This document shows, in pieces, positions 9,701 to 19,489 of a stretch of DNA of 64,000 nucleotides (its first letter is position 1; each line of letters starts with the position of its first letter). The position numbers and the translations under genes are program-made. A model generated the notes under the pieces. The model did no database searches. It worked only from the letters and a program-made list of their open reading frames with translations, and was not told the origin of the DNA. Source of the stretch: Eutypella sp. D-1 (Eukaryota; Ascomycota; Sordariomycetes; Xylariales; Diatrypaceae); NCBI GenBank assembly GCA_023313575.1, contig JAJTTP010000001.1, forward strand, positions 310,001 to 374,000. The letters run 5' to 3'.

Positions 9701-12443
9701 ACACCATTGCATAGCGCTGCGAGTGAAGGGAAATTGGGCGTCATCAAGCTCTTCCTAAAGTACGAAGCGGACGTCGAGGCGTGCTCACGAACCAAAAAAA
9801 CCCCGCTTCATTTGGCGGTCAAATACCCCGAGGTAGTCGACGCCCTCCTAAAAGCCAACGCAGAACCGAACGTCACCGACACCCTCGGCCGAACTCCGTT
9901 GCACATGGCTGCTCGTTTTAAAATCCCTCAATCGGTTCGATATCTTCGTCAAAGCAAAGCAGACTTTCATGCACGAGATGACCAAGGCCGGCTTCCCTTG
10001 TATTACGCCATAGTCAACGATGGTCTGCCAACTGTTCAAGAGCTCTGCAGAGACCACGAGGACTTGGTAAACTACTCGAAAGATTCGTTAACGGCAAAAT
10101 CCTCGGCTGTGTACTCCGCCACCTTCACTGTCACTGAGTACCTTCTAGGCCTGGTCCGCAGAACAGCGGACACTCTCCACGATTTTGGAGCCAAATTGCT
10201 CCATGATGCTGCGGCAGGGGGGTCGGTAGAGATTGTCGACCTACTCCTTGAAAGAGGAGTAGACGTCAACTCTCAGCGGAAAGGCACCAGCGCTCTACAT
10301 CTTGCAGCTGAAAACGGGCGTGTGGACAACATTCAAAAGCTCCTTGAGTATAAAGCCAACGTGGAGGCTCGTAACGACAGCGGGGAGACGGCCCTACACT
10401 CAGCAGCGTATGGAAACCAGTCTGAGGCGGTGGAGGCTCTCATGGTCGCAGGATGCGATATCAACGCCCAGGACCACGGTTCGCAAACGCCGGTCTATAT
10501 TGCTGCCTTCTCTGGGTGTACCAAGAGCCTCAAAACGCTTCTCCAGTATGAACCCGACATTAGCATCACAGCAACCGACGGGTGGACACCACTCCACGCG
10601 GGGGCGGACAATCTGGAGATCACGAAGCTGCTTGTCGAGGCTGACGCCAACCCAAATGCGCTTAAACTGGACAACTGGACTCCATTGCACCTCGCAACAT
10701 ACTGGAACAAGCCAACGATTGTCGAATTGCTCCTCGAGAACAAAGGTGACCCGACGTTGATCACAGGTGATGGCAGTACGGCTCTCCACCTCGCTATCGA
10801 CAAGCACAGCGTGGATATGACTAGAACCATGTTAAAGCAAGGCGCAGAGACCTGTATCAACGAGCGAGAAGAAACAGAGGATACTGCACTCCACGTATCA
10901 TTGAAGTGTCGGCAGTGCAATCTTGAAGTACCGCAGCTGCTTATTGAGTATGGAGCTGATATAGACTTGCGGACGAGCGAGCAGTTGTCTACCTTGGAAT
11001 TGGCTATTGATGGCTACAGTCTCGAGAAACTCAATTTAGTTCTCAACACTAAAGTCAAATCGCGAGAGGATCCTAATTGGCGCCTGGACGAGTTGATTCC
11101 TGCATACTGGAGAGCTATAACTTCGCATGGCCGAATTGTCGTTGAGAAGCCATGGGAGGAAATCTCAGAGTATCCCGCTATTGTCAAGGCGCTAGTGGAT
11201 AAAAAGCCTGACCTGCTGGGTGTCGAGTCAGCCAAGGATGGTCTTAACGCCCTAGAGATGTGCCTCTCCAAGCGAGGTGAGGAATGCGAGGAGGAACTTC
11301 TTGCTCTTCATCTGGTCAAACTCGGTATAAAGCCACTTTCACGCCGGCGCTCGGATCGCAAATCTGCCCTCGAGTTTGGAATACTCTCGCGACGATCGAC
11401 GAAAACCAACTTCCTGAATCGTTGTGTCGATGCCATCCCAACAGATGCTGCGGAGGCAGCGGCCTTGAGGCTAGGCTTCCAGGAGCTGCGCATTGCCACA
11501 GAGATGGACGAGCCTAATATGTGGGACAGGCTTGAGCCACTCAAAAACCAGGTGGGCATCGAGACTGATGCAGATGGGTGGAGACTTGACCACTTTGTCC
11601 ATCAGAGCGCAGGAAGGATTCCCGCTACGGAGCAAGTGCCGCCTTTCACATCTTGTAGGACACCCCAAGGGGTGGTATTTCCATCACAGTGGGCATTGGG
11701 CGGACAGAAGCTAGGAGAGCGTTTGAAGATCGAGGACGACAATCTTACAGTGGTCTTCTCATGTTAGTATCGCTGTTCGAAATTACTGGGGCGACACGCT
11801 AACCGCTAATAAACAATACCAGGGACCGGTCAGCATGACATAGTGAGCCTACGGGCGAACTTCCCATTCCTACCACGGCCTATCAATCATGAAGACGACG
11901 CCATACGGTATTTCGAAGTCAAGATATCAACCGAAACAAAGTTGGAAACTAATATTGACTCCAACCCTCCTCCTCCTGCCATCATTGTCATTGGCTTCTG
12001 CGGGGAGTTTGCAGATCTGACAAACGCGCACATTGGCTGGAATGTCTGGACAGTAGGTTACCACGGGGATGACGGGATGATTTTCGAGAATCGGGATATC
12101 GAATACGGAGATCATGACACGAAAAATAAGTTCGGGCCAGGTAACACTGTCGGCTGCGGAATAGACTATTCCAAAAAGGAGTATTTCTTCACTCTCGATG
12201 GCGAGGTTGTTGGTATGTCAAAACTCCCGCATTCTTATCTTGCCAACTTACTGGGCAGCATGCGCTAACTAAACGACACATGTAACAGCTCGTTTCCAAA
12301 ACAACGTCATTTTTAGGAAGCTATACCCAGCCATTAGCCATCGCTGTGGTTCATGCAAAGTCGAAGTGATTTTCAACGCAGAAAACTGTACTTGGCAAAG
12401 GCCACGGGGGAAGTTGGTTCGGGTGTTGTCGCAGGTCCGTTAG
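6788..12443 (+). CDS. NACHT-remnant / ankyrin-repeat / SPRY protein (NLR-like), 5'-truncated or start unresolved
   Basis: The architecture is that of a fungal NLR-like signalling protein. The frame opens at 6788, but the first in-frame ATG is at 7037 (1756 residues from there). The first part matches the C-terminal half of a NACHT module: HQILSQRPSIFYKVR, a Walker-B-like strand (FLILIHDYEDW), and the helical block WMMWAVRPLQLEELATA. No GxxxxGK[ST] P-loop is present upstream. About 20 or more ankyrin repeats follow between about 8600 and 11000 (for example GETPLHMAAAGG, RKTPLHHAAENG, NWTPLHLATYWN). After two in-phase introns (11763-11822 and 12213-12288) a SPRY domain begins (YFEVKIS, IGFCGEF, VGCGIDY, YFFTLDGEVV) and the gene ends at TAG 12441-12443. 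It diverges from the subtilase gene, whose ATG lies only 24 bp away. Confidence 0.8.
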
Positions 12444-12483
12444 GACTATCCCGTTAAAACCGTGGCATATCAGGCCTGCCGTA

Positions 12484-12757
12484 CGAAAGCAGTGTTCAAA
12501 AGTTTTCGGTTTTGGGCAAGCTGATTCACAGTACGTTTAAGAACGGGTACAGGCACGGCCAAGATACGGCGCCTATAAGGATAGCTGCTAACAGCCCTAA
12601 TGTGGACATTTTGGCAGGATATTATGGCGGTTTTTTAACGGGCCCTGCGCCGAGATATCTGGCCAGGGGGGCAGTTATGAAATACGGTGTACGCAATAGA
12701 TAGATCGTACTGAGATTTGACCTTCCGAGCACCAAAAAATTTTGAACACTGCTTTCG
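12484..12757. mobile_element. MITE-like element with TIRs and TA target duplication (Tc1/mariner type)
   Basis: The two ends are inverted repeats: 18 bases match perfectly (CGAAAGCAGTGTTCAAAA) and a weaker match continues for about 10 more. Each end is flanked by TA (12482-12483 and 12758-12759), the typical target duplication of Tc1/mariner or Fot1/pogo elements. The exact tip is ambiguous by two or three bases because the flanks are partly palindromic (CGTACG). At 274 bp and with no transposase, it is a non-autonomous element. It sits just downstream of the NLR-like gene and upstream of tRNA-Gly. Confidence 0.8.
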
Positions 12758-13002
12758 TACGTACTGTAGCTCACGATATTTGTCTTCAATTTATTATGGA
12801 TAGTAATTAAACCTGCCGTTAGACAATCCCGAAGCCCCTGCTCGGTGAAAGTTAGGTACTGTTAATCAATGCCAACCTCTATGCATTTGGACACCGGAAA
12901 ATCTAGCCTTTTTAGGGATAGGTCTTCCGCTACCCAAAGCCGAAAATAGACCCACATAATATACCCGCTATCTTGGGTGACATTAACGAGAAAGTTTCCA
13001 AT

Positions 13003-13019
13003 CATCAGTGGTTTAGTAA
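13003..13019 (+). repeat. Partial tandem copy of the tRNA-Gly 5' end
   Basis: The 15-base string CATCAGTGGTTTAGT occurs at 13003 and again at 13021 inside the tRNA-Gly gene, offset by 18 bp. The upstream copy covers the acceptor strand and part of the D arm only, so it is not a second tRNA. It duplicates part of the A box. Confidence 0.75.
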
Positions 13020-13120
13020 GCATCAGTGGTTTAGTGGTAAAATCCATCGTTGCCATCTTCTGTAGGAAACATTCCTACAGCAGGTTCGATGGGCCCCGCG
13101 TTCGATTCGCGGCTGATGCA
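13020..13120 (+). tRNA. tRNA-Gly(GCC) with 30-nt intron
   Basis: The acceptor strands GCATCAG and CTGATGC pair fully and the discriminator is A. The anticodon loop is TTGCCAT, giving anticodon GCC. The stem CATCG/CGATG forms only after removing a 30-nt intron at 13056-13085, one base after the anticodon. The intron folds into its own hairpin (CTGTAGGAA with TTCCTACAG). The T arm is CCGCG-TTCGATT-CGCGG. The spliced length is 71 nt. Confidence 0.95.
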
Positions 13121-13121
13121 A

Positions 13122-13126
13122 TTTTT
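13122..13126 (+). terminator. Pol III terminator of tRNA-Gly
   Basis: A run of five T begins two bases after the mature 3' end, the standard RNA polymerase III stop. Confidence 0.75.
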
Positions 13127-13373
13127 CTTTTTGGCTTTTTCTTCCTTTCGGTTTTGGTTTTACAATCTTCTTCCGATGTATCTATCTTATCGATGCTCGT
13201 TTTGTTATCACCTCGAAGATATTTTTGGCCTCCATATTTCTGTGGGAGAAAAAAAAAAGTAGCCACAGAGTTTTGATGTGAACGATTTCTAGTCTGGCAC
13301 ACAAAATCTCTGTTTGGACTGTGAAGGTTACCCACCCACTCACGACGCAAAAAAAAAAAAAAAAAAAAGAATC

Positions 13374-13378
13374 AAAAA
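13374..13378 (-). terminator. Pol III terminator of tRNA-Asp
   Basis: Five T on the minus strand start five bases after the tRNA-Asp 3' end. A 20-base T run on the same strand (13349-13368) lies just beyond and could act as a backup terminator. Confidence 0.7.
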
Positions 13379-13382
13379 GTTG

Positions 13383-13465
13383 CTCTCCCACCGGGATTTG
13401 AACCCGGGTCACCCGCGCTTTGTCAATTTGACAAGCGGATATCCTAACCCCTAGACTATGGAAGA
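13383..13465 (-). tRNA. tRNA-Asp(GTC) with 11-nt intron
   Basis: The acceptor strands TCTTCCA and TGGGAGA pair with one G-U, followed by discriminator G73 as expected for Asp. Removing an 11-nt intron (13418-13428) one base after the anticodon gives the loop TTGTCAC and the stem TCCGC/GCGGG. In the precursor the intron can pair with the anticodon (TTGTCAA against TTGACAA), the usual pre-tRNA arrangement. The T arm is CCGGG-TTCAAAT-CCCGG. The mature length is 72 nt. It converges on tRNA-Gly. Confidence 0.95.
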
Positions 13466-14770
13466 TGCTTTTTCCAACCGTGAGAGGGCTGCGGGCCCTG
13501 TCTGTTGGGTTCCTGCCGTCTTGACCGCGCTTATATAGATTAATCGCGCAAGCTTATCGCTCCGGCGGTGATTTGGGTTACACTAGCTGACTCCGGGTAA
13601 TAAGGCCGGACAGCCTTATCGGTGTCGGAAAATGTTATCAGTGTTCCGGGTGAAAGAGCATATAACGAACGCCATTTCTTTCAGTTACTTTGTACGTCTG
13701 TCTATTATCAATTACAAATAGGTTTGACCTCCACAGTGGGCAGCGTCAAAAATAAAGAGTTGCATGGAGCTAGGCGGCAATAGAGAGTAATAAATCCTAT
13801 TAGGGTGTCTCCCGCCATAGGCAGGGAAACGAGCCACATGTGATCTGTCATCAGCCACCCCCTTAGCGGACCCATGCTTACTTAGCCCAACCATCCGGGA
13901 ATCCCGGGATCAATGTGTGTAAACACTTAGTCCGTGACGAGCTTGATAGCGTTGGAAAATGATTTTAAATCTCGGTATGTCTTGTGCTCGAGCTACTACT
14001 AGGGAATGGTGAGATGAAGTAACTCCTCCTTGATTTCACGTCGACGGATATCATTGCTTCAAGGGTAGAAGGGGAAGGTGGGACTTTCGATCACAGAGAA
14101 AGACACTATACCCATAATTGCGCAACAGGTCCCGGTCCGAGTCCAGGTTCGATGAGGGACGGTCAATCTCTCCAGGGGCGTATTTCGTAATGAGATCTGG
14201 TGTTGGACTTGCCAGAAGATTTGAATGTTTCAACAAGAGGTTACCTTTATTTACGAGGAAGGAAGCATTATACACAAACCCGCATTGATTGATATGACCA
14301 AGTCGTTTCCGTGGATGATTATAGGAAACTCGAGGGCAAACCATACACTCCAAGTCAGAATGCGCCTTCCCTGGGAAGTCGGTCTGCCCTACCGCAGTGA
14401 AGCAGTAGGCCAGGTAATTCCTCCCTTCACTGTGAAACTGAAGCCCGACACACCAGATGAACCTACCCACCTCATTGTATATTCGCGACTCCAGAAGGTG
14501 GCAAGGACTTCTGGATCTGGCTCCAGCTCTCAAACAAATCCATATGGATAACTTATACATCAGGTAACCACGATATGCAAGTTGCCCGCTCATTGTGAAA
14601 CACCATAGTTCTCTTCTATCCGTCTATTATCACCGATCATTATATGCTTCAAAAAAAGAAAAGAAGAGAAAAAAACAGAGAGAGAAAAAGGGAACAAATC
14701 ACCATCTGAACATATTCCGACTTGAAGCTCCCCTCAACAAGCACGTCTCCCACTAGCATCGCAAAGCAAA
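13466..14770. other. Intergenic; possible but unsupported frames
   Basis: The 14051-14593 stretch is open on both strands: 108 codons on + from 14225, and 180 on -. Neither shows a recognisable motif. An A/G-rich tract lies at 14650-14700. No gene is called. Confidence 0.5.
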
Positions 14771-15079
14771 ATGCCATCCACCTTGCGGCTTTTCTCGGCC
14801 TTCGCCTCCCACTTTTTACGCGCTTTGGGCGAACGAGCATTCTTCCATTTCCTCGCACCGGATCCGCTATTTATGACATTACAAACGGCAATTATGATAT
14901 TCGGGATCACTCTGGCGTTCTGTAAAGACATTCGCACGTACTCAGCATGGGGACTTCAATTCATGGGGCCCGTGCTCCTGTTCTGCCTTGTCAAGGTCGC
15001 ATGGGGGAGATATGCCGAATATTGGCGGAACCGGTGGCCGGAAAGAGCACGAGTCGCAACTTACGGGGCCCGTGACTAG
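14771..15079 (+). CDS. Possible small membrane protein (hypothetical)
   Basis: A 102-codon frame whose ATG sits in a good fungal context (AGCAAAATG). The product has two hydrophobic stretches (about residues 36-50, LQTAIMIFGITLAF, and 60-76, WGLQFMGPVLLFCLVKV) separated by a charged turn, and a basic C-terminal tail (GRYAEYWRNRWPERAR). I recognise no family and it could be chance, but the organised hydrophobicity and start context are better than for other short frames nearby. Confidence 0.3.
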   Translation: MPSTLRLFSAFASHFLRALGERAFFHFLAPDPLFMTLQTAIMIFGITLAFCKDIRTYSAWGLQFMGPVLLFCLVKVAWGRYAEYWRNRWPERARVATYGARD

Positions 15080-15851
15080 ACGGATTGAGCTCACATCTTT
15101 AATGGACTCGCGTCGCCCGTATCTCGTTTTATTTGATTCCTTTCCTTCTGGCCAGCAACAGGCGCGAGAGCAAGACCACTAGGGAGTCATTGAAATGGTC
15201 CAACTACGGCAAGCACGCAGTCTCTTCACCCTCTACAATTATCATCATCTCTTGGTGGCACGGCGGGTTCATGCATGGTAGGATCTGCCATCGTTGGCTC
15301 AAGCACGCATGGAATAGGATAGATCGGTATTTACATTTCTTTATCCCAACTCGGGGAACATTGAACCACGGTTTACCGGAGCACAACAATGATCACTGGC
15401 GAGGGAGGGCTTCACATTGGTTACGAATGTCGGGCAGTAAGGTAGATCAGGTATCGTTTCCATTAGAACCGCAGAAAATAGCAAGTCCTCTTGCTGCTTA
15501 CTAGCTTTGAGTTTATCCGTGCGTAACATGAATCATCGAAGAATCCCCCATCAAGCACACCAAGCCACTTACCTATACTATATACAGTAGCCCCCCTTTC
15601 TCTTCTCCCCGGTCATGTCCACGTGAAAGTTCATCCCGTCCTGCTAGGCCACAAGCAAAACACACAATCAGACAACTCGCCCGCTACCATGCGCCCAAAA
15701 CTCCTCACAGGTATATATACCATACCGTCCGTAACCTAACCACCCTCTCCCTCCCACCTTTCCGTTTTCCTGTTCCCCTTCCCCTGGGTATCTCTCTCTC
15801 TTTCTTTCTCTCTCTCTCTCTCTCCTGACCCAAGACCCTGTTTCTCTTTCT
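15080..15851. other. Intergenic, 3' flank of chitin synthase
   Basis: No gene is supported. A pyrimidine-rich simple repeat (CT)n lies at about 15789-15823, just downstream of the chitin synthase stop. Confidence 0.6.
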
Positions 15852-18800
15852 TTAACGACTTATCTTACTACCGACATTGGTCACGGTATCGCTGAATCTC
15901 TCGCGGATCTTGGAAACCCAGCCGCTCATCCACTTGGGGGCCTTAAGGGTCATGCGGACGCGGCCCTCGACGATCATGTTGATGAAGTGGGTGAGGAGGA
16001 AGGCGAGGCTTCCCAGGGCGCGGAAGAGCGCGAGGGAGGCGACGGCCCACAGGATGAAGCGCAGGTAGAAGTTACTGCCTATGCTCTCGCCGCTGTAGAC
16101 CTCGCTCATGGACATGGCCAGGATGGCGTTGGCGATCATCCACGACACCACCATGTACGTGCGCACGCTCTTGTAGTAGTCCTCCTGCATCTGGCTCTCC
16201 GAGACGGTTTCGGGCGGCACCTCGACGCGGTCGCGCAGGTTCCGCAGCGCCTCGTCGTACCCGGAGTCGATGTCGAGCTGCTCCGACGGCATCTCGAGCT
16301 CCACCACCGACCCCTTACCCACGGCCCCACCCAGGTCCGTCTTCATCACGTTGTCGCCCTTGGTACCCCACGTCACGTCGTGCGTGTTGCAGAAGGCGTA
16401 GACCTGGAGCATGCAGATGTAGCTGGGCAACAGCATGAAGTACTGGACTAGGCAGGTGAACATGTGCCAGGGGTCGAGGTAGATGAAGGACATGAAGAAG
16501 TACAGGCCGATGGTCGAGCATACGGAGACGATGAGGTTCGTGAACACGTTGTTGCCCATCGCCAGCTGCTCGTCCTTCTGGTTGATCTGCCGGATCACGA
16601 TGTACACCGTCGCGAACATCGTGTAGGCCATGATGACGCAGTACATGATCATGCTGAACAGGTACAGCTTCTTGGCGCCTTGCGGCCGGTTTCCGAGCGA
16701 TATGATGAACTGCATGCTGATGAGCAGCACGCAGATGTAGCGCAGCAGGTTGAAGATGACGCGGGCGATGCCGTGGCCGAACGGGTCCACCTTAGGGTCC
16801 GAAAGGCCGCCGGCGATGAAGTAGAAGGCGAGGTAGAAGTTGGCCAGGGAGAAGAACGTGAACAGCAGCTGGATGAACTGGTAGCAGAACTCGATGTGCA
16901 GCAACACTTTGCGCGCGATCGTGTGGTCCGTCGCCCAGATCTGCCGGAAGTGCACCAGCGAGTACACGGCCGCGAAGAAGGCGCCGTTCAGCCACCTCCG
17001 ACGCTGCGAGATGAACTCGGGCGCGGCATCTACTTCGCGTTAGATCTTGATTCATGGTATCTCCTGAGGGTTAAACGTTGAGGGGGGTCACTAGGCGCTT
17101 TCTTACCAGGAACGTCCGTCTCACCGGTGCAACTCTTGACATATTTCAGCACCCACCGCTCGCTCCTCTTGGCAACGAGCTCCCAGCACAGGATACGGTC
17201 CTCGGCGAGATACATATTGGCGGTAAAGACGTCGGCGTGCTGGCCATGAAGCGTTTCTCCTTTGAAATACTGACTCAGGGGGCCGTGGCCGGTCTCGTCG
17301 TTCTGCAGGGCGTGGAAGCGGTAGGCGCTCAGAGCCCCCGGCAGGACCGTTATGTAGCCGAACACGGACTCCAAGGGCTTATCCAAGATGTTGGACATCT
17401 TGTACTCGAAGTTTTGCGAAGCGACTAGGGGGTTCAGCAGATTACGCAGGTAGCGGCCCTTCATGGCCTTGATCTCGCCGCAGGCGCCGGCGACGTTGGA
17501 GTCGGTGTCGAAGGCCTTCCAGAGGTGGTAGAGCGAGTTGCCGCCGGGCCGGGTGCCGACGTCGAGCAGGATGCAGACGTTGGGGTTGAGGGCCTTGCCG
17601 AAGGCATTGAAGAACCAGCGGTGCGAATTGAGCTTGCGCTGGTTCCGCTCCTTGAGACAGAAGATCATCTGGCACGGCACGATACCCTTCTCGGCGCCCT
17701 TGAACTTGAGGTCCGCATCCAGCGACACCTGCGTCGTGTACTCGTACACGTGCGCCTGCACCGCCCGCTGGTTGACGTAGTTCTTGGCGATGCCATGCTG
17801 GTAGACGCCCATGGCGGCCAGCGCGTCGAGGGTGCGCGGGTGGATCTTCTCTCGTCCATCCGACACGATGCACACCACGATCTTCTGCCAGCCGTTCTCG
17901 CCCCAGGTGCGCGACTTATTGCGGCCGCAGAAGTGGCTGACGTTCTTCATGATGGCGTGCATGGTCCGGGTGAAGCCGATCTCGTCCTCGTTGTACATGG
18001 TGACGCAGATGAACAGCTCCGTCTCGCGGGTCGTCTTGCCGATGTTCTGTCGCAGCTTGTAGCCGCGGTCCACGAAGTCGTCCGGGTCGCAGGTCACCGC
18101 CGTGTAGCGCATGTGCGTGAACTCGACCTCGTTGCGCCGCGGCAGGAAGCTGTACAGGATCGTGGGGATCTTGCACTCGAGTACCAGCTCGCCGTTGATG
18201 AGCTGGACCTCCTTCTTCGTTGTTACCGGCGCGCGGACGCCGCGCCTCTCTTGCTTGCCCTCCGGCGCCGCCCCGTAGTGCTCCACCTTCTCGTCGAACG
18301 GCGCCTCCGAATCCTCACTAAGGGTGTACTGAGATTGCGTCGCGTACGAGTCCTGGTACGGCCTGGAATCGCTCACGTCCGACTCCGGTCCAAAGGGGTC
18401 CTCGCTCCCGTCTAAGGGGATGCTGATGGTCGCATCATCCACCGTGTACATCGAGTCTCGTGCGGATCCATTGAAGTGCGGGGCGGGCGGCAGCGGCCGG
18501 CGTGGGCTACCGCCGTATCGCGAAGAGGGCGTACCTGGTCGGGGACTGCCATTGAGGTCGGCCCGCTCGTAGTGGATGCTGGAAGGCGGCGGTCGCGAGT
18601 AGTCGGAGTTCATGGACATCCTCGAGGGCGTCCACGGTCGCGTAGGGGATGACCCGTCTCCCGACATGAAGGGCTCATATGACGAGTCCGGCCGGGGAAT
18701 ATGCGGGGGATCTAAAATAGAGGAGCTGCGCGAATGCGTCGATCTGATCGACGGCTGGTATGCCCGGCGTGGCGTGGGTCGAATACTATCATTGGTTGGT

Positions 18801-19489
18801 GAGCTTGGGCTGTCGCTAGTCATGGGCTTGTTGCTGCTGATGCTGCTGCTGTTGTTGCTGCTACTGCTGCCATTGCTACCAGCGTTCAGGATACCATGGG
18901 GAGGAGGGGCTGGTCCGGATGCCTTCTTGCTGAGAAGCGAACTTCTTCTCGACGATGGCCCCTCGGGGATGGTGGGCAGGCTCTGCAGGATCTCTGCCTG
19001 CGCGGCGGCACTTGCTGACTTTCTCTTCTTCTGTAACTTTACAGTAGCGCTGCGCTGGATTGAAGGCTTAGACGATGGGGGATGAGGCGACCCCTTCTCG
19101 GGCGAAGAGGGCACTTGACCCGAAGCATTGGCGGGCGTGTGCGCTTCCTCTTGCTTCTTAAGCGACTCCAGATGGTCGGGAGTGGAGATGACGACTTTCT
19201 TCTCCTTCTTGTCTGCCTCGTTCTCCTGCTCCTTCTTCACAATGGAAAGGGGCGCTGGGACTGCGCTGGGGGAAAACACTCTGGTTGCGGGGCTCACATA
19301 CGGTCGAGTTTCTGATGCCGACGGCTCTTCCATGGACGTCAGTAACCTCACTCCTGCTGGGTTGCTCGGGTAGGTCGGGGTATGGTGATCGTATTGGTGA
19401 TCGTAGTGGTGATCGTAGTCATCTTCATCGTAAGGTGGGAGGGCATGACTATAGTCCGGGGGCCTCGGCGGCGTATTTGGTCTGTCCAT
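15852..19489 (-). CDS. Chitin synthase (division 1, probably class I)
   Basis: Processive GT2 enzyme making beta-1,4-N-acetylglucosamine chains across the plasma membrane for the cell wall. The ATG at 19489 gives 1186 residues from two exons joined by a 77-nt intron (17030-17106, GTAAGA...GTAG). The first about 430 residues are Pro/Ser-rich and disordered ([20 protein letters not shown]), with poly-Ser/Asn and His/Asp tracts. The chitin synthase N-terminal block and catalytic core follow: [64 protein letters not shown] at 763-765. The product-binding QRRRW is at 803-807, immediately after the splice junction. Several C-terminal membrane segments follow. The class is judged from the core sequence and is less certain than the family. 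It diverges from the lectin-like gene across a 2.3-kb spacer. Confidence 0.93.

Noticed and set aside
14051..14593. 180-codon minus-strand frame and overlapping 108-codon plus-strand frame
   Set aside because: Both strands are open but no family, signal or splice structure supports either. Left as intergenic.
17525..18415. 296-codon antisense frame in the chitin synthase gene
   Set aside because: Shadow of a GC-rich conserved catalytic core; the sense product is unambiguous.
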